A model generated the notes under the pieces. That model saw nothing but the letters and a program-made list of their open reading frames with translations. It was not told the DNA's origin and made no database searches. This document shows positions 12,503 through 25,053 of a stretch of 64,000 nt of DNA, in pieces; within the stretch, counting starts at the first letter, position 1, and every line of letters starts with the position of its first letter. Where the stretch lies: positions 530,501-594,500 of the forward strand of contig JALJCO010010453.1 in assembly GCA_023101725.1 (NCBI GenBank), written 5' to 3'. A program made the position numbers and the translations under genes. This DNA comes from Atherinomorus stipes. Taxonomy: Eukaryota; Chordata; Actinopteri; Atheriniformes; Atherinidae.

Positions 12503-15500
12503 TTTTACATCCCTGGACAGTACTAGACAACCTAAACCCTGTGCCCCCCCCCCCAAAAAAATAGTAAAAAAAAAAAAAAATTGTGGTGGTCATGTTGTAA
12601 AGAATTAATTATTTTTGGGAAATATGAAAAACACCATTTCTTACTCCCTCATTTATATTCAGTCAAGCCATTGGCCTATCAAGAGTAATAAAAAATGTTA
12701 TTCAAATGCCTTTTGGGCAATTGTTGCTGCTGCTGAGTGCGAAGGACCACAGTGTCCATGTGCATTGTATCAAAGTGTGTCATTGCCTGAAGTCTGCCTT
12801 TTAAAATATTCATCTACAACCCAGTTTCCCTACAAAAAGTTGGGTTGGTGTGTAAAATGTGAATAAAAACAGTTTGCAGCAGTGTTACAATGTCAAACCT
12901 TATTTTGACATTCCCCCTTTTTAAATAATATATGCTCATTTTAAAAGGATGCACATATGCAATTTTCTCTGTGCAGAATAATTCCCACCTCTCAGCCTTC
13001 CTCCCGTTTTTTTATCTTCCAATTGTTCTCTCCATTCTCAAGCACTAATCTCCCTGGTCTTTGCCACTTATCTTTCTTCTTCTCTTTTCCTTCATTTTTT
13101 CTGAATACTTAAGACCTTTGCTCCTCTGAGCCACAGCGAATGTATGACCCCCCTTTTTTTTCTCCCATCTTTCAGACTCCAACATTTGCAGGAGATGTCT
13201 AGAGAACTGTAAAAGGTGTACATCCTCCAATATCTGCACAGAATGCAAACCAGGGATGAGGTAAGCTGGGAGCCATATCTAGAAAGCTTAACAAGTCAGT
13301 GATTTTAATTGAAGAATTTTTTTTATATATATAATTTTAGTGTTTTGATAGTAGCAGAGTTCAGTTTTGCTGTTACTTTATGATATTTATACTAGAACAG
13401 AACTATTACATTTTTATGACTTTCCAAAAAAATCATGCCTGCTGCATGCAGTTATTTGTCTTCTGTGTGGAGGTAAGACAGATAAGAACTTGTATTGCAA
13501 AGATTTTTTCCACAATTAACTCCTAGTTATCGTGTTTAAAGTTGTAATCTACGATATGAAAATCAGTTGAGAACTTTGGAAAAAAAAGCAACCTGCCCCC
13601 ACCCTCCCCTCTGTGCTCTCTGATCCTTCCCATTGAGCATGTATGGCTGCCCCCCCTCTACCAGAGCAATACTTAGCCAGCCGTAACCCACAACAGGTCC
13701 ACAGTGCAATATTCATTCCACATAAATGAACAACAACATCTGGTCAAATATAAAATACTGTATATGCCTTTTTGCAGTTTGTGGTGTGTTGGAGCTGGGG
13801 TTTCTGCATCAGTTTCCCTTCCTGCTCCAACACACTTGACACAATTAAATAAGTCTAACATCCTATGAAGTTCTGCACAATGATTCATTAATCTGATATG
13901 GGTGTGTTGGAACAGGGAGGCATAGAAAACCTGCAGGATTGTGGCCCTTGAGGTCCGGAGCTGGACACCCCTGCTTTTACTGTACAAGCAAATGCAGCAT
14001 ACAACACTTCAAGAAAGCAGGATACTGTGTCATCAGCGTTTTGGTTCTACTTATACATGTAAAATGTCTAGAAATGTTGGGACCTACAATAAATGAATAT
14101 GTTGTTGGTTTTATTCCTTGCTTTGGAGAACCTCTGATCTAAACTTTGAAGTGTTTTGACAAGTTCCAGTTTACTTTTTGGTCACTTCCTTTGCACTTGA
14201 CCTGAGAAAGAATAGGGAGTTTTAAAGTGCTGGAATTCCTGATAGGTCATAAAGGAAACACTTGAAGTGGTTAAAACGTATTGCGGTCTTGAACCCAACT
14301 TTAAGTGTAGCCAGAGGTGGAGGTGGAGACACTTGTAGGCCATAATTTCCTCTGAACGCCTTCAAGATTGCAGTAAGACACATTTTTTTCAGACCAGTAC
14401 ATGCATACACACACGCTCAGCCTTCCATCTCCCATTTAGTCCAGCATTAATGCTCTGTTAGGAGGCAGGGAGGAAGAGGGGACCAGATCGTTTCTGGGAA
14501 ACGTTAGCTAACGCAGACCAGCTGTTTTTCAGCTCAAAGCAGTGAGCTCACCAACCTGTCCTCTCTGTGACTTCACAGAACTGACTTTATAACCTCTAAA
14601 CCCAGTTCCTAACTGACTGTCCCTTCATTTGGCTTTGTCAAATACCTCATGATGTGCTAAAACAAGAGCATCGTTCACAAATTCATAGATTTTCTGCATA
14701 TTTGCTAAATTAAAATTTAAAGCCCAACTGCTGTTATCCACACCACCCAGGAGACAATATTACTATTTCTGCAGGTGTGTTTTCCCCCTTTTGTCTAAAG
14801 TTAAACCATTGTTAAACCGTTGCGTTAGACAGACTTTCACTTGATGGTTTGGATTTTTAACTTTTAATTAATACTTCACAAGACCGTAAATCATAAATGT
14901 GCCTTTTGTGTCATCACTTTTCAGTCTTCAAGTAAACAAATGTCAGATGAGCTGTGACCCGGGGACTTATTACAACGGCCACAGAAGGACTTGTGAGCCC
15001 TGCCATCGGGCCTGTGCCACCTGCGCAGGTAGGAATCACATGATATTCAGCAGCAAACTCCACTGGATATGAGAACATTTTTGTTGAAACTGTATGGGGA
15101 TGCTCCAACAGAAGAGTGTTTTCATGTGTTTATCCAGGTACGGGTGTAGAGGGATGCACCAAGTGTGCAGACGGCTACTTACTTGAGGACTGGAAATGTG
15201 TGACAACATGTACGGGCGGCTATTACTTGTCAGAGCAGACCTTGGACAATGAGCAAGTCCAGAGGTCCTGTAAGAAGTGAGTCAGCACACCCTCCAACAC
15301 TTCTTCACAACTCCTCTACACAATCAACAAGGAAATTTACTTTAAGATAATGAAATTTCTCTTAAAATATTTTGATCTAGTTTAGTATTTTTGGTACCAC
15401 TGTAAAATCTTCGCTGTACTTGTCAAAAAACCCAACTAATATCAACTAACATCTGGCTTTTTGATGCAAATTGCAAAGTGTTTGGTCACCATAGTCACCA

Positions 15501-18500
15501 TTTAGTCCAACATGAAATGACTGGCTTGGCACAACATTGATAGCACAATTACCCTTCTGATAATAATCATTTTCTCTGAGGATGCAGCGGTCAGGGCAAC
15601 AAAATAAACACAGCTCTCTCTCTCTCTTTTTTATTTTTTTTTTTTTTTTTTTTTTTTACAGGACATGTCACAGAAACACATTTTCCAACTTAAATGTTTT
15701 ACATGGAGTCTCTGAAACAGAAAGCAACAATCTGCAGACAGAATATATGAGATGTATTTTTGTTTTGTCTGTCTGCAAAGAAGCTGGCAGCTCAGTGTTA
15801 GTCCAGCTGTAGTTGACTGATGTATATGATCTAATCAGAAATAATAAACAAACCTAATTATTTCAGATAGCTGTGATGATCAGGAATTATAATCCAGCAC
15901 AGCCGCGGGGTAAAGTGTAAAGTCATAGTGTTGTCGTTTCAAGATGGTCTATTGAGGGGTATTGGTAAACTGGACCAGCAAGTTGTACAGGCGTGCTCAA
16001 AATTATTCACACCCTCCAATTAGAGAAAAGGTGAAATTCACAAAAATAATTCAAATAACAAGAAACTAATAATAAATAAAAATGTACAAAATTATGATTT
16101 AGTGAAATAAAATATTGCTTTTGACATGAGTTAGAAAATAATGATAAAAAATCAACCCCCCCAAAAGTGGCCCAGACACATTAGAGCACCTTTTCTGTGA
16201 AATGTGGACCAAAACACCTGTCAACAGGTGTAAGTCTTTTTTTAACATTACAGAAAACACCTGATTGCAGTGATTGCCTCAAAAGTTTGCTCAATAAAAT
16301 TTTCACTTCAGAGCCCCACCATGCTTTTTGGCTTGTTTTATTTTTTGTGTGTTTATTTTTAATATTTCTTTTGAACCACAATTCAAATTCAGTGTTATGA
16401 TTTTTTTTCATAGAATTTTTATTGATTATTACTTTTGTCAATTTCAACTTACTTAACTGACAACTGAGTTTTTTCCTTCTTTAATTGGAAGGTTTGAATA
16501 ATTTTGAGCATGGCTGTATCTCTTAGGCTCCTTTTCCATCGAGCTGATCTGAGAGCCAGTTCGGAGGCGATGAAAAACCAGTTCTTAGGCTTTCCCCCTC
16601 CCAAGCACCAGCTCCTGGCTCTCAAAACTGGTTCGAGACCCGGCACCACTTCGTTGCTGGGCCAGAGTGAAGAACCAGTTCATGCACCTTGCATCGGGGG
16701 CTGGGGGCAGGATTACCTGGCCAACACAAGAGTGTTTTAAAAAAGTGGAGTAAAAAAAGTTTAAAAATAAGTTGAACTGGTACAAACTGGTGTTCTAGAC
16801 TCAGAGGCCCGCATAAAAGAAAAAGAAAAAAGATATCCACTATTTGGTTTCAGCTGTGCTCTCTGTTCCTGTTCTTTCACATAAGCAGCAGCTGAAAAAT
16901 CTCCCTCACTGGCGGGATGCTGGTGAAGAGCGATGCTGAGTTTCACCACCCCGGTGCCGAATAACCTCAGTAAAACACTTGTCATGTCCACAAAACTTAA
17001 ATAAAATTCATATTCTTACCTGCAACCTGCCCACACCCATGAAATCTTATCCATGGCATATTTGCCTGCAAAACACGAGTAAAACAACCTGGTGCAGGAA
17101 ACAGGACTCTGGTCTGGACTCTGCTTTGAGCAGCTGCAGAGGGAGGCAACATCACCTGATCACCAATGTAGCAAAGTAGCATCAACAGGCGAGTTGATAA
17201 AAAGTTTAGAAATATATTCAGAGACAGGGATCAGAATAGAGAACATGGAAATGGGGACACAGTAATGAAACACGGAAATGGGATAAGGCGGAAACACGGC
17301 AGTTTAAAAAAAACCTCCCCAAGTAGACTTGTTCACACGCTGCCATGGATATTCTCATCAACTCAGAAGGCCACTTAAAGACACACAACGGAACTTTTAG
17401 ACCTTAAAAAAAATGCGTTTCTGACCCGTTTTGTTGGCACACCAACATTCATTATGCAAATTTCCAAGCCGTCAATGCCCAGAGGCGTCCTGGGGCTCGG
17501 AAACAGCAGAATGTAAGATTCCCATCCGTGACTGTGACGTTGCAGCACCGTGTCACTTACTAGCAAACGGATGTGAACCAGATATGAACACCGCGGGTGT
17601 TTTGAACGCGCATCATGTCGGATTTGGTAAAGAAACGCAGGGAAACATTACTGGAGGAAGAGAGGAAAAGAAAGAGAGGAAGGGACAGAACAAGAGGCAA
17701 GATAAGACTGTTTTTTACTGGCTGGAGGGAATCACAGTACAGGTACGATACAAGATGGATGCTAGTTTAACCGCCGATTGGGGCGCGTCACTGAGAAAAC
17801 TGCTAAAAGTTCCGTCGTGTGTCTTTAATGTAATTATAAAAAGTATAATTATATATATTTATAATTTAAAGTAATTATTTTAAAAAATTAATATAGATGT
17901 CTTTTCTTATGTTGAGAAGTAAGTGTATTTCTCCTCCTAACAAGAAATGTGGTATTTAGAGTATAGATATAAAGGACAGAGTCCGCACTTCTACCGCTTT
18001 CCAGAGCAAGTCTGAAAGGAGCTATAGATTTAGAAAGTTGTCATTTTTAGAATGGTAGTGGAATGTAAGTGTTGATCCAAACTCTTAACGGAAGATTTTC
18101 CTTTTTGTTGGAGTTGATGTTAATATATGAAACTGTCACTCAGAATCTACTGTAGTTTGGTGTAGTCGTGTTAAACATGGAGATCTGTTGCCTCATTGAT
18201 TTTAACTTTGATTAAATGGAAAGTGAGGAAATGACTTGGAAACTCTTTAAATTGTGGTTTTGTCTTGCGTCACAGTCAAGCGCCTCTAGGGTCAGACATA
18301 TCGTCTGCTTCCCTTATCACTCCTTGAGTTGCCTCTGAGATTTAACTCTCTCGCTTTGAATTATTAATTGCTCACTTGACCCTTCCTCATCTCGATTCCT
18401 TCATTCTCAGTCAACTCCCCCGTGTCTGAGACACTGATATTGGAGTGTTTTTTTTAAAAAAAATGATTTTTAACCCATTTCTCACACTACCAGGATCTGA

Positions 18501-19209
18501 GCCATTATACTTTACCCTGACACAGATTGATCACTGCACCACATAATGTAGTGTAAAAGTGTTTCTCTCTTCAAAATGCTTTCCTTTTCTACTCACAGTT
18601 TTGTGGCTTGAGTTTAAGTTGGAGAGTAAAATGTTACTTACGCCACTGGTCATTCAATTTTACTACAGATTAGAGCAATGCTGCATATAATTCTCCATCC
18701 ACCCTTTGACAGGTGTGACCATAGCTGTTTGGAGTGCGTGGGACCTGGAAGTAGAAACTGCAGCACCTGCATCAATGGTCACAATCTGGAGGCAGGAGTC
18801 TGTGTGGCCAGCACCATCTGCAAAGATGGTGAGTTGTCAGCTTTCTTATTAATTACATGGTATTTATATGTGTGCATTTCATATGTGCCATTCACTGGCA
18901 ATATGTAGCGGTAATGCATGCTGGTATGGTCTGCAATGAAGTCTTAATAAGAAACTGGTCTGTTTTTTAATTTGTCTGAAGAGCCTCGGGATGTTTTAAA
19001 AAGTCATATTTTTGCTAAAAAGGTTAGATGCAAAATGTCAGAAATTGTGATGTGAATAATCAAAGCTGCTTACAAACCTCAGTGGTTCAGACTGAAATGA
19101 GACTCAGATCATTTTACTTTTCCAGGAAAATCACATTCCTTTTCAAGTATTGAGAAAAATAAATGCAAAGGAAGTTTTATCAAGCAAAGCAAATAATTCA
19201 CTTGTGGCC

Positions 19210-19242
<33 letters not shown>

Positions 19243-22200
19243 ATTATGCATTTCCAGCTTTGCACTAACACCTTGAATTAAACTGCTCACTGTTGAAGCT
19301 TTGAAGTAGGAAGGCAGTGTGTCCTTGCCTTTGGCCTTTATGCTGAGAGTATAGCTCTCATTTGAATCTAATTGTTACTAAAATAAGAAATCTTTCTAAG
19401 AACACGCACTCACACATTCTTGTCCTTTATCTCTAACATAAATCTAACATAATTTCCCTGGTTTGTTCTCACTCTTCTCTGCCACTTCACATTGGCTGGA
19501 AAGCTTCTTGATAACATCTAGTTTCTCTTTAGGCATTTTGATTTCCTTGACGGTGTCTTCTGATTCGTTGTTTCATCTTTAGTTCCTTGCTTTATTTGCT
19601 GTTGCCTGTGCTTGTGGTCTTTTTTTTCTGAAGCTATGCATGCCCGATGTAATTGCTGCTTTTTCCAGAACCTTCTAGTTGACATGCACTGATGGCCATG
19701 CAGTGAGATAAAACTCTAAGGACAGGAATGTATTCACTATGTGACCTTTCTGTTGATAATGACTTTGCTCCAAGTGCACCATCAATCTGCTTCCTGCCTT
19801 ATTTAACATGAGGTGCTACGTTGGGGATGGGTATATTGGCAAGTTATAAGTGCTTTTGATAAATGAAACAACTTAAGTTCTGGACAGACTGGTGGTCCAC
19901 TTTTAAGTTTTTTTTATTATTATCTTTTATGCAAAATTAAACCAAGTTGTGGATATTAAAAAAATCTTAAATTTACTAACTGTGTGACATTTTTTCCCTC
20001 TCTCTGTTCTTTTTTTCTTTTCCTGTTTTCTGACATGGATTCAATCACTTCGCTGGACTTCAATTATTTTCCACCTCGATGAACATCACCTGTGATTGGA
20101 TCAAAAACTCTTCCTGTCACCTGAACCCTCTCCTGACCAATCACGTGGTTCTGCCTGTTATTCAAATATTGCTGATGGTTCTTCCTTGTGTGTGTGTGCG
20201 TGTATGCGTGTTTGTGTGTGGATGTTTGATCCCTCCCCTCTTTACAAACTGTCTTCTTCCTGCTCTGTGGAAAGCAAATGAAGAATCTTGGGCAGAAGGC
20301 AGTTTCTGCGTGCTTGTTAAAAAGAACAATCTTTGCCAGAGGAGAGTCCTGCAGCAACTGTGCTGCAGAACGTGCTCGCAAAAAGGGTGACGGGACGTAG
20401 TCACTGAGCGAAAAGGGAGTGCTGGGGAGGGGGGCGTGGGGGCATAGGGGGCACCCCTCCTTCTTAAACCCCCCCCCACCCGCCTGCACATTCACAGTCA
20501 CATAATTTATAAGAGAATCTGTGCCTCTATAAAGGACTGCATCGGAGGTGCGATGACAGGACTACAACAAACCTACCTTTTTCTGTACTGGGACACACAC
20601 ATGTGGTCAGGGTGTAAAATGACTGGGACTTACTTCAAGAACAAATGAGCAAATGACAACAAACGTGAAAACAAACAAAAGAATAAAAGTGTCGGTATTT
20701 TGTGACCAAAGCATTGATGCCAAAATAATTGAACCTTCTTTTGTGTTGCCAGTGTATGAAGCAAAGCTAAAAACAGGAGCCACTCAGCCTGTGAATCTCT
20801 GAAATACGTCTGTGTGCATTTTTATTTTGGCTTCTCTTCCTCTCTTTCCAGTGTTAACAATAAACAGATGGAAAGTGAACATACAGTAGGAAAGGCCACG
20901 TTTTATGCCTGTAAATATATGTCAAAGAAAAAAAAAAAAGAAAAAAGAGGGGCTCACTCAGTAATGTGAAAATAATGCGTGTCTGGGCTGACCTTGGCTG
21001 TTTAGGGGAAAGAAGACAAATTCACACTTTTATGTATACCACACACGCAGCGCACAGATGCATATATACCACACACATGCACTTACAAGCATAAATGCAG
21101 ACACATAAATCCGCCACCACTTGAAGCTACAGACTCAATATTGTCACCATTTGCTAAGACTGAGGCACGTTACTGACCAGAATCACCTCATTTCATCTAC
21201 TTAAAACAACCTGCCCTCTGAATAGTGAGTGTGTGTTTTTGTCTTTATTGGTGTGTCTTGGAGAATGCCATTAATTCTTGATGTAAGCCCAGACAGCATT
21301 GATTCATTCAAGAGGTACCACAGGACGAGTCGATAATCATTCCTTCCAGGGCTTTCTGCAGGGAGTGAAGCTGCAGTGAGTGATAATGAATTTGTGGTAC
21401 GAGGGATGTACCGATGTCAACTTTTCACACATGTTGAAGATTCTTGAGATAAAACTTTGGCCCAAACCTGAGCATTGACTCCATCCAATACAGTTAATCA
21501 ACATTTTAAAGCTTCTCTTTTTACTTTGTTGGATAAAGAAATTGAAATATAAGTCAGACTTGTTACAGGGATCTGAACTTCTTTTATGTTGGTTTGATTT
21601 TTCCACATACGATGTATAACCCTGCAGAAGGGAACTTTGTCCAGTAATGATATTTTAATCTGTATCGGTGCATCCCTACATATTACTGTTCTCAAATGAA
21701 ATAGAGTTTTAGAAGTTTCTGCTCTGTGTTCCATGATTACAATCCACATAAACTAAATTACTCCTTTACATATTGGACACAAGGTCGACAATGCACAGAA
21801 AATTTTCTGTATTTGTGTTTCATCTGCAGCTAAAGGTCGGTGACAGACAGGGAGGCTGGCAGCAAGCTCATGTACTGCAAATCGAGGCTAAAACATGATT
21901 TCGGTACAAATTTAGATTCAGAAACACATTTGGCTATAAACTTTGTCAGTCAAGCTCAAGAAAAATTAGAAAATGAACACAGGATTTGATCTCCCCCTAG
22001 CTGTCCCATTTACATTATATTTGAACTGCCAGCCTCATTGCACACCCAAAAGCTCAGAAATACACATCACATTGGGCCACTGTTTTTATAAAAAGAGGCG
22101 AAAAAAAAGACTTTGCTTGTTTTCCCATCCTGTCTGTCTCTGGACTTTACCTGATGGAGTTCAAACTTTCTTCTGGAGATGCTGACTTCTGCTAAGAAGC

Positions 22201-22419
22201 AGCAGCAAAGGGAAAGAAAAGAAAGAAGTTTAAGAATTATATTTCGTGGTGGGTTCTCATGCCTGCAGCTTAAGCATTTACAGTATTAGATGAATTGTTG
22301 TACTGTCAACTGTTTGTTTCTTGATGATTTTTAATAAAGATTGATAAATCCCCTGTTTTGGTTAACAAAAACTTAATCTTGGTCATTGTTTAAGATGACT
22401 TGCATCTGTGTGTTGTAGT

Positions 22420-22452
<33 letters not shown>

Positions 22453-25012
22453 CTCGTATAAAAGGTGTTTTTATTGTGTATTTGTGGCATATCTGTGACA
22501 ATGCATTATTAATGTTACTCAAAGTCCTAGTTTTGAAAATCTTTTCTTTTTTTACTTAAATGTTCTTATTAAAATGTTTAATCTGTTCATGTTTTTCTTG
22601 TCTCTTCAGTTCTCATTAATCACATTTGCAGTGTATTAATCAGAGGGATTTCACCCATTAGCATTTTAATGAAGTACTTCCACTTTTCCTGTTTTCACCC
22701 TCTGCTGAGATATACAAACTCATGAGTTTTCCTACTGTTGACTGTAATGATTAAACCCCAGGAAGAGCATCTTTAAGGAGATACTGGATGTGCACTCAAT
22801 GACAAGTAAGTAGAGGATAAAAGTGGATCAGCAATGTTGGTTGTTAAAAGCATCATTATAGGTGCAAGATTTGTTTTCCCGACTAGTTTACATTCATGAG
22901 CAGGACTGAATAAATTCAGGATTTATTATAGGCGCTTCTGGGTTTTAGCATCTACCCTTAATGCAGCAGTTAATGCAAGTAAATATGTCAGATACTACAG
23001 TCATGTTGGATATATATATATATATATTTTATGTAACAAGTAATTTTAGTGATACTGGATGATAACCAAACAGCCTTGTGGGCTGTCTTCCCTCTGGCCA
23101 CTATGTAGTTTTGGAGCATATTGTTTTGTTCGGAGGCTATGATTCTATCAGGAATGTGTTTGCTTTGTTTCATCCAGTGAAACATCTATGATCCCATTAG
23201 ACAGGTCGGGGGGGGTCTACTGGAATGAAGCCTACCTATACAGTTGTGCTCAAATGCTGTCAGTGACATAAGTTGAAATTGACAAAAATAAAAAATGTAT
23301 GAAATCATGACATTGATTTTAAATTGTGGTTCAACAGAAATATATATTATAAAGCAAAAGACAGTTGAATTTGTTGAGCAAAGTTTTGAGGCACTCGCTG
23401 CAGTTGAGTGTTTTTCTGGAATATTCAGTAAGACTCCTGGACCTGTTGAGAGGTATTTTTGGCTCACTGCTCATGAGCAAGGTGCTCTCATTTGTCTGGG
23501 GAAATTTTTGTATTTTCAACAATTAAAAATCAATATTTTATTATGCTAAATTCTAATTTAGTGAATTTTTATTGATTACTTTTTCAGTTTATTAGAATAA
23601 CTATTGCAAATTTAGCTTTTTCTTTAATGCGACTGTATGTAAACATTTGAGCACAACTGTTTATGTCCTGTATGTCTCTTTGTGCCCACAGAGCCAATCC
23701 TGAATAATTCTTGTTCCAAGGCGAGCCACAATAATCAATAGGAAGATGGGTCAAATAAAAGGAGGGTACACATATGAATGGAAAGACATAAAACCTCTCA
23801 TATTTACTTCACCTATCAGTGTAAAGTAATACCATTTATTCAGGAGGCTTGAGGGGCAGGACATGAGGTACATCAAGATTGTATTGGGACATCATTCTGC
23901 ACACAAATCCCAAACAAATGTTTTTAATTTTGCTTGATAACTCAGGTGATGATTCAACAGTTATAAATGGGGATGCAACAAGCGTGTTTTGGGCTGAAAC
24001 CAGTATTAAAGATAAGGCTGATGGCAATATGATCGTTTTGTTCCCTATATGACAAGAAAACAAACATGCAAAACAGTATAAGGTTGGATAGCCTTTCATC
24101 TCACAAGATTTTATTCGTCCTCCACAAAGAGGGTACGATTTTAATAGAGGATTCAAGACATTTTGACCTGTTCAGTCATTCCAACTTTACTTTTTAGTGT
24201 AAATGGGGCTGAACAAGATTAAATATAAATTTGATCTTAATGTTAGGCCAATATATCTGTCCACCCTTACTGTTCTAGTTGTGTTCAGAGTTATGTGGAC
24301 CCACAGAGGAAGCTTGCTGTAACTCCTGCACAGCAAGCACTGTCAAAATTAATAATGTATGTCCAAACTCAGGTCAAGAAATGCACGATTGCACATAAAC
24401 AATGTGGATGATATTTTCCTGATGAACTGCGGGGTATAATAAAGTTATATTTTTCTGCTTTCTTGGACAGAGTATGTTTTGGTTTCAGGAAGAGGAAAGG
24501 TCAGGGAATTGGGATTTGGAAACAGGTGTGGGGGGATATCAGTGTGATACCTGGCAACACCGTTCCCGTTCCTGAAAGAGACTGTCGTGTCCTCACAAGG
24601 TCACCCGAGTCTATTACAGAGGAAAAGTTTTACTCCCTTGAGTGACAGCCTCTCTTTCCTCTCCGCACCATTCTTCTCCCGTCTGGCATTAGGAGTCCAA
24701 AGTGTCTGTTTCTGCTGAGTGGAGTTGTGTGGCTTTCCGTCCCCTGAGAACTTGGCTCTCTGTTTGTTTGTTAGCGTGAGTGAGGGGGAGACAAATAGAA
24801 AGACAGGGAGACAATTTGTGTGTGTGAGGAAGAGTGACGGCGTTTATTCGGGGGCTGTTTGAATGGTTTCAGCAGAGCTTCGCTGAATGGGAAGCCACTG
24901 CCTGTTGTGTTTGTACACAAAGAAGCTCTTTTGTTTTTCAAAGGAACAATTGAGCTTTTCACAGAAAGCCAGAGAGCACAGACAACCTCACCACTGCCTT
25001 GAAGGATGCTCT

Positions 25013-25053
<41 letters not shown>

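Larger units (their letters stand above)
15277..18712 (+). other. pcsk5: pcsk5 intron, about 3.4 kb, with a cluster of MITEs
   Basis: Contains a CT/T-rich tract (15607-15658), a Tc1-style MITE (15988-16516), a diverged family C copy (about 16520-17260) and TTAA-type family D (17375-17828). No exon was found. Confidence 0.75.

Noticed and set aside
12330..12608. Open frames across the TA repeat
   Set aside because: They are translations of a TA microsatellite and flanking homopolymers.
13673..13987. 104-codon minus-strand frame
   Set aside because: Covers a foldback MITE; no protein similarity.
17431..17874. 147-codon frame as a possible gene
   Set aside because: Lies almost wholly inside the TTAA-type family D MITE and runs past its right end; no conserved domain beyond a short basic stretch.
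24463..24645. 60-codon frame with protein-like composition
   Set aside because: No splice sites in the pcsk5 phase, no Cys pattern and no recognisable family.
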